21,753 nucleotides of DNA from Candidatus Heimdallarchaeota archaeon AB_125 (GTDB lineage: Archaea; Asgardarchaeota; Heimdallarchaeia; Heimdallarchaeales; Heimdallarchaeaceae): NCBI GenBank assembly GCA_001940755.1, contig MEHH01000013.1:1-21753 (forward strand), in the 5' to 3' direction. Shown piece by piece: positions 7,273-13,921 of this stretch; position 1 is the first letter of the stretch; each line of letters begins with the position of its first letter. The translations under genes and the position numbers were made by a program. A model generated the notes under the pieces. The model was given only the letters and a program-made list of their open reading frames with translations. It did no database searches and was not told where the DNA came from.

Positions 7273-7452
7273 ATGGAAGAAATAAAACGCGAAGATTTAG
7301 TACGCCAACTTAAAGCACGTTCAAATGAGAATTTAATACTTAATGAGGAAGCTCTTGATTTTATTTTATGGAAACTCAATGAAATCAAACACGAGGTAGG
7401 AATCAAGCTAGAAAAGAAAGAACAACCTACTTTGGTTAAAAGTGCTAGATAA
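7273..7452 (+). CDS. Small charged protein, 59 aa, unknown function
   Basis: The reading frame from ATG 7273 to TAA 7452 gives a 59-residue, highly charged helical protein (begins MEEIKREDLVRQLKARSNEN; middle LDFILWKLNEIKHEVGIKLEKK). Its coding nature is supported by the TATA box AATATATAAT centred near 7248, which places the transcript start at or next to the ATG, and by normal-looking composition for this genome. No family is recognised and no Zn or nucleotide motif is visible. The M28 peptidase begins 62 bases downstream on the same strand but has its own TATA-like box, so co-transcription is uncertain. Small size and a palindromic promoter make autoregulation or a DNA/RNA-binding role possible, but this is speculation. 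Confidence 0.6.
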   Translation: MEEIKREDLVRQLKARSNENLILNEEALDFILWKLNEIKHEVGIKLEKKEQPTLVKSAR

Positions 7453-7514
7453 CTCTCTATTTTAGCAAAGGAAGCTGTTAAGACTTAAATAAAACCTATT
7501 TGTCTCAAACCTTC

Positions 7515-8717
7515 ATGGATTCATTTCTCGATTCTATAAAGTATATTACAGATAACTTCGGAACAAGAATAACAGGAACTGAAGCTGATCACAAAACATG
7601 CAAACACATTGAAGAAAAATTTAACAGCTTCTCCTCAAATGTGGAAACCGAGAGCTTCCCAGTAGTTGGAAGAGCTTTACAAAACCTAACTCTCTTTCTA
7701 GTTTGGGGATATTTCATCTCCGTTGTTGCTTATTTCTTTATCCCAGTTGTAGCTCTAATTTTAGCAATTTTGATGCTCCTTGTTTATTATTTAGCAAGAT
7801 TCCAAGACAAAAATCTCGTAAATCTGTTAGTAAAGAAATCTACAACAAGTAATATCATTGCAAAATTCGAACCCACTAAAGAGAGAAAGAAGATAGTCAT
7901 CTTTTCAGGACATCATGATTCAGCATTCCATATGCCTTTGTTCAAAAGGAAAACAACTCAAATTGTATTTATTCAGAATAGTGCTCTTTCAGGGATTGCG
8001 TTTTTAGTTATAGCAGCTATTTGGAAATCAATATACTTCTTTATCCCAGGTATTAGTTTGATGAAAGCCTTCTCATACTCCATCGGTTCACTTGTGGTGG
8101 ATTGGTTTTATTTACCTGATCTAATCTTTGTATTAGCATTAATCGGTTTAGTTTTTGGATTTTACTTCTTAGCTGGTATGGTCACTAATACTCCTGTTAT
8201 GGGAGCAAATGACAATCTTACCTCAGTAAGTATACTATTTGCTTTAGGAGAACATCTTAAGAAAAATCCCCCAGAAAATATAGAAGTTAGATTAATATCA
8301 TTTGGGGCAGAAGAACCTGGTTTAATAGGAAGTAAACATTATGTAGATAAACGACTTGAAGAATTAAAAGATGCAATAAACATAAACTATGAAACTTTAG
8401 GTAGTGGGAAACTAGGTTTAATTGCAAAAGAGAAGGATAATAATGTAGTTCATGATAATGATTTTGTTATTTACTTACATGATTTAGCTGCAAAACATGG
8501 TTTTGATTTACCCGCTAAACAAATTAAATTTGGAAATACAGATGCTGGAAGTTTCTCTAAAAAGAAAATCAAAGCTACAACAATATTTGCATTTGGTCAA
8601 GATGATGTTTTTGATATGTTGCATTCAACAGAAGATGTAGTAGAAAATCTAGATGAGAAACTGCTACAACAAGCTTTTGAATTAACACTGAAAATATTAG
8701 AAGAATTGGATAAATAG
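7515..8717 (+). CDS. Membrane-embedded M28-family zinc aminopeptidase
   Basis: M28 enzymes are two-zinc aminopeptidases. All ligand motifs are recognisable (numbering from TTG 7500; subtract 5 for ATG 7515): H138 in SGHHDS, bridging D238 in GANDN, general base E271 and ligand E272 in GAEEPGLIGS, E298 in INYETLG where Asp is usual, and H375 in LHSTEDV. The unusual point is that H138 and D238 are 100 residues apart; in typical M28 enzymes they are about 10-20 apart. The insert carries hydrophobic helices (about 163-182 and 207-227), in addition to an earlier hydrophobic pair at about 62-98. The protein is therefore probably an integral membrane peptidase. A TATA-like TTAAATAA (7485-7492) predicts a leaderless start at ATG 7515; TTG 7500 is the alternative. 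Confidence 0.85.
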   Translation: MDSFLDSIKYITDNFGTRITGTEADHKTCKHIEEKFNSFSSNVETESFPVVGRALQNLTLFLVWGYFISVVAYFFIPVVALILAILMLLVYYLARFQDKNLVNLLVKKSTTSNIIAKFEPTKERKKIVIFSGHHDSAFHMPLFKRKTTQIVFIQNSALSGIAFLVIAAIWKSIYFFIPGISLMKAFSYSIGSLVVDWFYLPDLIFVLALIGLVFGFYFLAGMVTNTPVMGANDNLTSVSILFALGEHLKKNPPENIEVRLISFGAEEPGLIGSKHYVDKRLEELKDAININYETLGSGKLGLIAKEKDNNVVHDNDFVIYLHDLAAKHGFDLPAKQIKFGNTDAGSFSKKKIKATTIFAFGQDDVFDMLHSTEDVVENLDEKLLQQAFELTLKILEELDK

Positions 8718-8741
8718 AATTAGTTTTATTGAAAAGTAAGA

Positions 8742-8882
8742 TGGTAGCGCCGAATGGACTTGAACCATTGATCTTCGGGTTTCTGAGTCCAGAACTATCA
8801 TGTTCTAAACTTATGAGCCCGACGGGTTTTCCACGCTTAAGGACCAAGAGGAAAGCATCCACTTGATTTACCCCACGGCGCT
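8742..8882 (-). tRNA. Initiator tRNA-Met(CAU) with two introns, CCA encoded
   Basis: Reading the minus strand from 8882: acceptor AGCGCCG, TG, D-stem GGGT/ACCC, anticodon stem TCGGG/CCCGA with loop CTCATAA, T-arm AATGG-TTCAAGT-CCATT, acceptor CGGCGCT, then A and encoded CCA (8742-8744). The A1:U72 pair and three G:C pairs under the anticodon loop (GGG/CCC) mark an archaeal initiator. The anticodon CAT is at 8813-8815. A 31-nt canonical intron occupies 8781-8811 (between positions 37 and 38) and contains an AGAAC/GTTCT hairpin. The D-loop is 42 nt instead of about 8-9, implying a second intron of about 33 nt within about 8828-8869. A TATA-like CTTAAAAG is at 8912-8919, correctly spaced upstream. 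The 3' end faces the M28 gene, 24 bases away. Confidence 0.9.
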
Positions 8883-8911
8883 TTTCTTATGCCTCTTCTT
8901 TTCATCCTCTT

Positions 8912-8919
8912 CTTTTAAG
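8912..8919 (-). promoter_or_regulatory. TATA box of the initiator tRNA gene
   Basis: CTTAAAAG on the minus strand lies 30-37 bases before the tRNA 5' end, so transcription would begin a few bases upstream of the mature end, as expected for an archaeal tRNA gene with a short 5' leader. Confidence 0.5.
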
Positions 8920-8996
8920 TTTTTGTTTCTACTACCAAATCAATCTAAAATAGAGAGATAATGGCAACTGTTTTACGGAAAACTTCATAACTTTTC

Positions 8997-9851
8997 ATGA
9001 GGGTTTCTATATGCATGCACTCAGCGTCAAATGAATCTCTCTATGTACATAAAGTTCGACCTAGAATTTCTACTATCATATTATTATTGATAATAGATGG
9101 TCTTGCATATTATGTACCTTATAGAAACGATGTACTGATTGGAGATTTATTTGGTATAACACTTTGGCTTTATTTTGGATTACTAAATGCAATCTTAATT
9201 CTCTTGGTCTATGTTTTTGTGAAAGGTGAAGTTTCTATTGATTTTACTTCAAAGAAAATCATCTTCCATGAATTTACTAAAAGTAAGTCTTATGATTTTG
9301 GAGTATTGTGGGGAGTTTATTTCTTAGCTTTTGATGGAGATTATCTTATTCGAATCAGAACACATTTACTGCAGATACTTGATATCAAAGTTCCTTTTGA
9401 TATGGGCTATGGGCTTGTAGATAAATTCGAAGAAGCTGGCATTAATTTAACTACTATCAGGCAGGATCAAGGTAAGAAAATTTCTAACACATTCCCTCTT
9501 CTGCTCTCTAAATATGAGAAGAAGAAACCAAAAGAGTTCAATCCTGAAATTCCCAATTGGAGTCGTAATGTTACTTTGAAGACCAAATTAATTTCAATAA
9601 CAATGGCACCATTTCTCTACATACTGGGAGCAACACTGATAGTTAAAATTCCTCATTTATTAATTGGTCTTACTGCATCAAAAGGTATTGTTACTTTTGT
9701 TTATGCTTTTACTGCATTCCTACTTTTTGATGGGGGATTGTATTTACTATTTGGAATTTCAGTTTTAGTTCTACTAGCTAGGCAGATTAGAAGGATTTCT
9801 TCTTCTTCATCTCAAACCGCAGAAAATCCTGATTTACCCACTAATGAGTAA
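8997..9851 (+). CDS. Four-helix membrane protein with internal PH-like soluble region
   Basis: This 284-residue protein of unknown function has two N-terminal membrane helices (about 24-42 and 52-76) and two C-terminal ones (about 199-224 and 230-262). They enclose a soluble middle. The part following helix 2 (GEVSIDFTSKKIIFHEF, then YLIRIRTH and PFDMGYGLVDKFEEAGI) alternates like the beta-strands plus terminal helix of bacterial PH-like domains, a resemblance rather than a firm assignment. The tail is Ser-rich and acidic (SSSSSQTAENPDLPTNE). ATG 8997 is the first start; ATG 9015 is possible. A TATA-like CTAAAATAG at about 8946-8954 precedes it, and a 9-codon upstream ORF (ATG 8960) lies in the spacer. 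The THUMP gene follows after 30 bases on the same strand. Confidence 0.7.
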   Translation: MRVSICMHSASNESLYVHKVRPRISTIILLLIIDGLAYYVPYRNDVLIGDLFGITLWLYFGLLNAILILLVYVFVKGEVSIDFTSKKIIFHEFTKSKSYDFGVLWGVYFLAFDGDYLIRIRTHLLQILDIKVPFDMGYGLVDKFEEAGINLTTIRQDQGKKISNTFPLLLSKYEKKKPKEFNPEIPNWSRNVTLKTKLISITMAPFLYILGATLIVKIPHLLIGLTASKGIVTFVYAFTAFLLFDGGLYLLFGISVLVLLARQIRRISSSSSQTAENPDLPTNE

Positions 9852-9881
9852 GTTTAATTTCTTTCTGATTTAGTATACTCT

Positions 9882-10436
9882 ATGACTGAATTTCTTGGTC
9901 TAATTGGGTCTTGTGCAAGAACTCAAGAAAGAAATGCATCAAGTGAGCTCTATTACTTACTCACAGAATTATTAGGATATCAGAATGTAGACGTTTATCC
10001 TGATTCTGCAATATCAGGATTGTTCATTACTAAGTTTGAACAAGATCCAGCAAGTACTCTTCAAAGTATCGAAGAAGAGATCAAGAAAGATAAAGCTGTT
10101 TTACAATATACACTCAAGCTTGTTCCTACACAATATCGAGTGGCAACTACTCTGGAAAATATGAGGGAAATAACAAAAAAGTTCTCTACTAAAATTAATG
10201 AGGATGAAACTTGGAGAGTGAATCTACGTCGAAGACATTCTCAATTTTCAAGAAATGAAATAATCACTAACGTGGCTGATGAAATTAACATTGGTAAAGT
10301 AATGCTAGATAATCCTCAACATTACATAATTGTAGAAATCCTTGGAAAATGGACATATTTGTCAATGTCTCCAGTAGCTGAATTGTCAATTTCGCAAGAT
10401 GAAGATAGTGCACTTGAAGATGACTTCAGGTTCTAA
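9882..10436 (+). CDS. Tan1-type THUMP-domain protein (tRNA acetylation cofactor-like)
   Basis: The 184 residues match the THUMP module of the Tan1/THUMPD1 family, which in eukaryotes presents tRNA to the N4-acetylcytidine transferase. Visible markers are the late THUMP block WRVNLRRRHS (about 111-120), SRNEIITNVADEINIGKV (about 123-140), and the terminal strand HYIIVEILGKWTYLSM (about 147-162). An N-terminal domain of about 75 residues precedes it, and an acidic tail follows (SQDEDSALEDDF). There is no methyltransferase, thiouridylase or pseudouridine-synthase domain attached, so it acts as an RNA-binding partner. It starts 30 bases after the upstream membrane-protein gene and is convergent with the histone-fold gene. 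The family call is good; the specific partner enzyme is inferred from eukaryotic relatives. Confidence 0.8.
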   Translation: MTEFLGLIGSCARTQERNASSELYYLLTELLGYQNVDVYPDSAISGLFITKFEQDPASTLQSIEEEIKKDKAVLQYTLKLVPTQYRVATTLENMREITKKFSTKINEDETWRVNLRRRHSQFSRNEIITNVADEINIGKVMLDNPQHYIIVEILGKWTYLSMSPVAELSISQDEDSALEDDFRF

Positions 10437-10444
10437 TTTTTAAA

Positions 10445-10489
10445 AGAAAAAATAAAAAAATAAAGGAGTTTGAAGTATTTATTCAAACT
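10445..10489 (-). terminator. Terminator of the histone-fold gene
   Basis: On the minus strand an 8-bp perfect stem (AGTTTGAA 10467-10474 with TTCAAACT 10482-10489, 7-nt loop) is followed by CCTTTATTTTTTTATTTTTT. The stem begins within a second stop codon located 18 bases after the gene's own stop. Confidence 0.75.
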
Positions 10490-10506
10490 TAGAGGTCTCT
10501 GGCTCT

Positions 10507-10677
10507 TTAAAGGTCTCTTGCGGAAACAGTTTTTCTTCCATTTGCTTTGGCTCTACCAGCTGCTAATTTAACTAGTTTAGCAACTTTTTCGTCTAAAGCT
10601 TTTAGAAGGTCACCGCCGACTTTATAATCGCCAAGTTCCTTGACATAATCTCTAACCTTAGATTGTACGATCATCAT
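10507..10677 (-). CDS. Single histone-fold protein (DUF1931/NF-Y-like)
   Basis: From ATG 10677 this is a 56-residue protein (MMIVQSKVRDYVKELGDY...) covering a compact histone fold: helix 1 VRDYVKEL, long helix 2 GDLLKALDEKVAKLVKLAAGRAKANG, strand/loop RKTVS and ARDL. The ending AKANGRKTVSARDL is characteristic of small archaeal histone-fold proteins that dimerise and bind or bend DNA. The frame is open to TTG 10717-10719, which would add a 14-residue basic tail (MPPRQVKTDRSASK). I prefer the ATG, because the family usually begins at this point and because the promoter (CGAAAAGG plus TTTTTAATA, about 10743-10757) puts the transcript start near 10719, leaving a hairpin leader. The tailed form cannot be excluded. 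It is likely chromatin or transcription related. Confidence 0.8.
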   Translation of the reverse strand: MMIVQSKVRDYVKELGDYKVGGDLLKALDEKVAKLVKLAAGRAKANGRKTVSARDL

Positions 10678-10702
10678 TTTACTTGCACTTCTGTCGGTTT
10701 TG

Positions 10703-10735
10703 ACTTGCCTCGGGGGCAAGCACGGTAATAACTTG
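10703..10735 (-). promoter_or_regulatory. Alternative hairpins around the histone-gene transcript start
   Basis: Two inverted repeats share one arm: CTTGCC (loop CCCGA) GGCAAG downstream, and GCAAG with CTTGC upstream, so only one can form at a time. The region is unusually GC-rich for this genome. The downstream hairpin falls at or near the predicted 5' end of the mRNA. A promoter with BRE-like CGAAAAGG and TATA TTTTTAATA lies just upstream (about 10743-10757). Confidence 0.4.
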
Positions 10736-10828
10736 CTTCCGCCTATTAAAAACCTTTTCGGTTACGTCGAAATATTTCAGTATTACACACCCTCTAATTA
10801 AAGAATTCGTTAAAAAAGAATTTTTTTA

Positions 10829-10882
10829 GGCTTAAAACTGCAGATTTTTGTATCTACAGACTATTTTGGCTTTAAATTGCAG
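10829..10882. repeat. Imperfect direct repeat upstream of the histone gene
   Basis: GGCTTAAAACTGCAG (10829-10843) and GGCTTTAAATTGCAG (10868-10882) are 15-base copies with three differences, 39 bases apart start to start (about four helical turns). They lie about 110-160 bases upstream of the predicted histone-gene transcript start, in an otherwise empty 259-base spacer. They could be paired regulator sites; no protein can be named. Confidence 0.4.
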
Positions 10883-10945
10883 CCAGTTGTAATTTTAGGC
10901 GTATTTCGTGACTTTAAAAGTATATGTAAAAAGGCAGTGATTTTC

Positions 10946-10979
10946 ATATAAAAAGTTGGAGATAAAATAGTTCTCCAGC
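10946..10979 (-). terminator. Terminator of the aminotransferase gene
   Basis: On the minus strand a 7-bp stem with one G-U pair (arms 10955-10961 and 10973-10979, 11-nt loop) overlaps the stop codon and is followed by a short T-run (10950-10954) and an AT-rich tail. Confidence 0.6.
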
Positions 10980-12256
10980 TATTGATTTTCTGTAAGTAAT
11001 TTACCTAATTTTCGAACTCCTGCATCAATCAAATCTTTTGTTAACAATGAGTAACCAATTCTCATTCCCCCCTTGATTACTTTGAGTGGTTCAATCTCTC
11101 TAGCTTCTGGATCATATGAATGTCCATTAGGAGGATAAAAGGCAGCTCCGGGAACGACTAACACTTCATTAGGTAGTAGAATTTCTTGGTTGAATTTTTT
11201 AACATCAAACGTATAAGCTTTTTCTCCTTTTGCTTGGTACCAAATAAAGAATCCTCCTGATGGATTAGTGAAATCCCCTTCAGGAAATGTATCTAGTAGT
11301 GCATTATATGCTGCATCTTTTTGTTCTTTATATTTCAGTATTATTTTTGGTAATTCATTATCAATATACTTATCGTAATATATTTCTGCAAATCTTTGAG
11401 TAAGTGTTGGAGTGCAGAGATCTAAATATCCTTTTGATTTTTCAGCTTCAAAAAGCAAATAATCTGGCATTACAGAATATCCAATTCTAATGGGAGCTGC
11501 TTCTTTAGAGGAAGATGATGTATATATTACTCGTTCATTTTCTTTATCGAATGTTTTCATGCTTGGTATTTTTTCTTCAAATTGCATCTCTTTGTAAGCT
11601 GCATCACAGATTACAATTACATCATGTCTCTCTGCAATATCAAACAGCTGTTTTCGTCTCTTTAGAGGAAGAGTTGTACCCTTAGGATTATCACTGTCTT
11701 CTACAACGTAGAGTATTTTGACTTTCCTACCAAATTTTTTCTCGGCTTTTATTATTGTATCTTCGACATATTCAGGAATAAGTCCTTCACTATCTGTTGG
11801 AGCAGTAACTACGTGTCCTCCTACTTTAACAACAGTTGTAACAAATCCTAGATATGCAGGTGATGGTGTAACAACTATATCTCCTGGATTGATTAGAATA
11901 TCTAAAGCAAGATATATAGCCTGTTGGGAACCTGTTGAAATTAGAACCTTCTCCCAATCTGCTTCTCCACTGATACAATTTAGTTTATCCTTTTTTACGA
12001 GTCTTTCTGCAAGAACTTTCCTTAATCCAGGCCAACCAGCTGTTTGACCATACTGAAACTCACTTATTATCCTTTGATCGTCAGCATCATAATAATCTGC
12101 AAGTTCTCTTAAGATTTCAGGGAATATTTCTGTTGGCAGATTACCAGGTAAACCACCAGCAAGATAGTATTTTGTTTTACTTTTCAGTAAGCGTCTGATT
12201 TCACTTTCAGGAATTCGTTGTGTCCAATTTGCTAAAATCTCTCTTATGGGGTCCAT
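10979..12256 (-). CDS. PLP-dependent class I/II aminotransferase (LysN/KAT II-like)
   Basis: This fold type I aminotransferase moves amino groups between an amino acid and a 2-oxo acid. In 425 residues the markers are YLAGGLPGNLPTEIFP at the N-terminus, PLP phosphate-side STGSQQAI (107-114), DSDNPKG (187-193; N190), D218-A-A-Y221 contacting the cofactor, Schiff-base lysine K251 in SSSSKEAAPIRIGY, and a C-terminal GMRIGYSL whose Arg binds the substrate carboxylate. The early GGLP motif and overall pattern fit the 2-aminoadipate/kynurenine/branched-chain group used by archaea for several amino acids, so the exact substrate is open. DSDNPKGTT replaces the commoner QNPTG. ATG 12256 is preceded by GTGAAAG. 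The gene is divergent from the reductase at 12388. Confidence 0.88.
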   Translation of the reverse strand: MDPIREILANWTQRIPESEIRRLLKSKTKYYLAGGLPGNLPTEIFPEILRELADYYDADDQRIISEFQYGQTAGWPGLRKVLAERLVKKDKLNCISGEADWEKVLISTGSQQAIYLALDILINPGDIVVTPSPAYLGFVTTVVKVGGHVVTAPTDSEGLIPEYVEDTIIKAEKKFGRKVKILYVVEDSDNPKGTTLPLKRRKQLFDIAERHDVIVICDAAYKEMQFEEKIPSMKTFDKENERVIYTSSSSKEAAPIRIGYSVMPDYLLFEAEKSKGYLDLCTPTLTQRFAEIYYDKYIDNELPKIILKYKEQKDAAYNALLDTFPEGDFTNPSGGFFIWYQAKGEKAYTFDVKKFNQEILLPNEVLVVPGAAFYPPNGHSYDPEAREIEPLKVIKGGMRIGYSLLTKDLIDAGVRKLGKLLTENQ

Positions 12257-12387
12257 ATTCTTTCACATCAGCTTTATTACCATTCTAAGGGTTGTAGTTG
12301 ATAAAGGTCGTTTATCTAAAAGATTTTCCTTAGCACACCATCAACTTAACGCACTAAACTTTTGAAGTACTATAACTTAATTAATTC

Positions 12388-13560
12388 ATGAAAGAAGTTA
12401 GAGTAGCTATTGTAGGTGGTGGTCCATCAGGATTACAAGCTGCTATTGCTTTATCAAGACTGGGAGTAAAACCTACTGTTTATGAAGAGCACTCTAATGT
12501 TGGACAACCTATTCAATGTGGAGAAGGCTTGAGTATTCATGCCTTCAATGATTTTTCAATTCCAATGGAGAAAAGTGAAATCTGGACAAAAGTTCACAAG
12601 CAATGTAAACTAGTTTTTCCAGAGAATGGTGTTATTTATGGTGATATTCATGCTTATATGATTCAAAGAGATAAATTCGACCAATATCTAGCTAACAGAG
12701 CTAAAAATCTTGGAAGTACAATAATTACATCTACAAAGGTAAACTCCATTCAACAAAAAACTGAAGGTGTTATTCTACATACTGAAGGAGAAAAACCAGA
12801 TAAAATTCAATGTGAGCTAGCAATAATTGCAGAGGGTGCAAAAGCAAAACTTACAAGAAATTTGGATTTCAAACCACCTGATCCCTTGATATTTGCATTT
12901 GAATATAAAGTAGAAGGTGAATGGGGAGAAGATTTGGAATTCTATTTTGATGCAGAAAAATACCCTTATGGATATATCTGGATATTCCCAAGAAAAAATG
13001 AAACCAATATAGGAATTGTAACTACATCTAGTGAGAGAAAAAGAAGATTGGATGACTTCTTAAAACAAAAAAGCATTACAGGAAAGATTCTAGAAAAAGT
13101 TGGAGGTCCAATTCCGATGAAAGGACCGATTCCAAGGATTCATAGAGATAATGTTATGATAGTGGGGGATGCAGCTGGGATGGTTAATCCAATATTTTAT
13201 GGGGGAATAAGAATCGGAATGACAAGTGGAGAGATTGCAGGAAAAGTAGTTGCTGCATTTTTGAAAAATCAAGGAGAAGAGAGAACTTATTCTTTATCTA
13301 ACTACCAAATAGAGCTTTCCAAGTTCAAATTCATGGACAAAATCAATCTCAGTTGCCATGACTTCTTCTATAGCCGTTCCAATAAGTTCCTTTCCAAACT
13401 AGGAAAAATCTTGAACAACCAGAATATCAATAAAATAGAAGGAAAAGAAAAAATCAAAGTACTCGCAAATTTAACTATGAATCCAGACCTATTAAAATAT
13501 CCAAGAGGACTTCTTAAAATTTACAAAGGTTTCAAAATTGCACGAGACTGGGGGTTCTAA
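12388..13560 (+). CDS. Geranylgeranyl reductase family FAD-dependent oxidoreductase
   Basis: The family reduces the double bonds of geranylgeranyl chains in archaeal membrane lipids, using FAD. The 390-residue protein starts with the Rossmann dinucleotide motif VAIVGGGPSG (about 6-15) and an acidic ribose-binding YEE (about 32-34). The family PIQCGEGLS block follows at about 41-49 with its conserved cysteine. The FAD-closing VGDAAGMVNPIFYGGI (about 259-274) is diagnostic. The C-terminus is Lys-rich and helical, possibly a membrane contact. A TATA-like ATAACTTAATTAA lies within 20 bases of ATG 12388. Placement before the mevalonate genes fits a lipid role, though several paralogues with other isoprenoid substrates exist in archaea, so the exact substrate is inferred. 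Confidence 0.88.
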   Translation: MKEVRVAIVGGGPSGLQAAIALSRLGVKPTVYEEHSNVGQPIQCGEGLSIHAFNDFSIPMEKSEIWTKVHKQCKLVFPENGVIYGDIHAYMIQRDKFDQYLANRAKNLGSTIITSTKVNSIQQKTEGVILHTEGEKPDKIQCELAIIAEGAKAKLTRNLDFKPPDPLIFAFEYKVEGEWGEDLEFYFDAEKYPYGYIWIFPRKNETNIGIVTTSSERKRRLDDFLKQKSITGKILEKVGGPIPMKGPIPRIHRDNVMIVGDAAGMVNPIFYGGIRIGMTSGEIAGKVVAAFLKNQGEERTYSLSNYQIELSKFKFMDKINLSCHDFFYSRSNKFLSKLGKILNNQNINKIEGKEKIKVLANLTMNPDLLKYPRGLLKIYKGFKIARDWGF

Positions 13561-13615
13561 TTTAACAACAAACATAATAGTTAAATGTATGATACTGTAG
13601 GAGAAATTGACTTAA

Positions 13616-13807
13616 ATGATTATTCCAGTAAGATGTTTTACCTGTGGAACTTTGATTGCTGATAAATGGGATGAGTTTAAGAAACAAGTCAAAGATGGTG
13701 AAAATCCCGAAAAAACTCTTGATAAGCTAAATGTGAAAAGATGGTGCTGTCGAAGAATGTTGGTTTCACATATAGACCTAATTGAAGATTTCTTACCTTT
13801 CACCTAA
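13616..13807 (+). CDS. rpoN: DNA-directed RNA polymerase subunit N (Rpo10)
   Basis: This small zinc protein of the archaeal RNA polymerase is the counterpart of eukaryotic Rpb10, holding the Rpo3/Rpo11 assembly platform to the large subunit. It is complete at 63 residues with MIIPVRCFTCGTLI at the N-terminus (C7, C10) and the invariant WCCRRM pair (C44, C45) forming the atypical zinc site, then HIDLIEDFLPF. ATG 13616 has a GGAG about 12 bases upstream. It follows the reductase by 55 bases and precedes rps2 by 114 bases. Neighbouring rpoK and enolase, often found between rpoN and rps2 in archaea, are absent here. Confidence 0.97.
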   Translation: MIIPVRCFTCGTLIADKWDEFKKQVKDGENPEKTLDKLNVKRWCCRRMLVSHIDLIEDFLPFT

Positions 13808-13881
13808 AATTTAGCCATTTCTTACATACTAAAAGAACAGAAAGTTTTTAATCAAAACATTAGAGGGGTTATTGCTTACAC

Positions 13882-13914
13882 TTTGTGGAAATAGATAGTA
13901 AACACAAACTGAGG
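13882..13914 (+). promoter_or_regulatory. Hairpin and Shine-Dalgarno in the rps2 leader
   Basis: TTTGTG (13882-13887) pairs with CACAAA (13903-13908), and GAGG (13911-13914) follows 7 bases before ATG 13922. A TATA-like GTTTTTAATC (about 13842-13852) gives a leader of about 45 bases. The hairpin ends just before the SD, so it could influence uS2 translation. Confidence 0.4.
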
Positions 13915-13921
13915 ATGCAAA

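Noticed and set aside
8575..8862. Minus-strand open frame of 95 codons overlapping the tRNA locus
   Set aside because: It runs through the tRNA-iMet gene and the end of the M28 peptidase on the opposite strand; both explain the sequence fully.
8960..8989. Nine-codon upstream ORF (MATVLRKTS) before the membrane protein at 8997
   Set aside because: Such short frames are common by chance, and the likely transcript start near 8975 would exclude its ATG.
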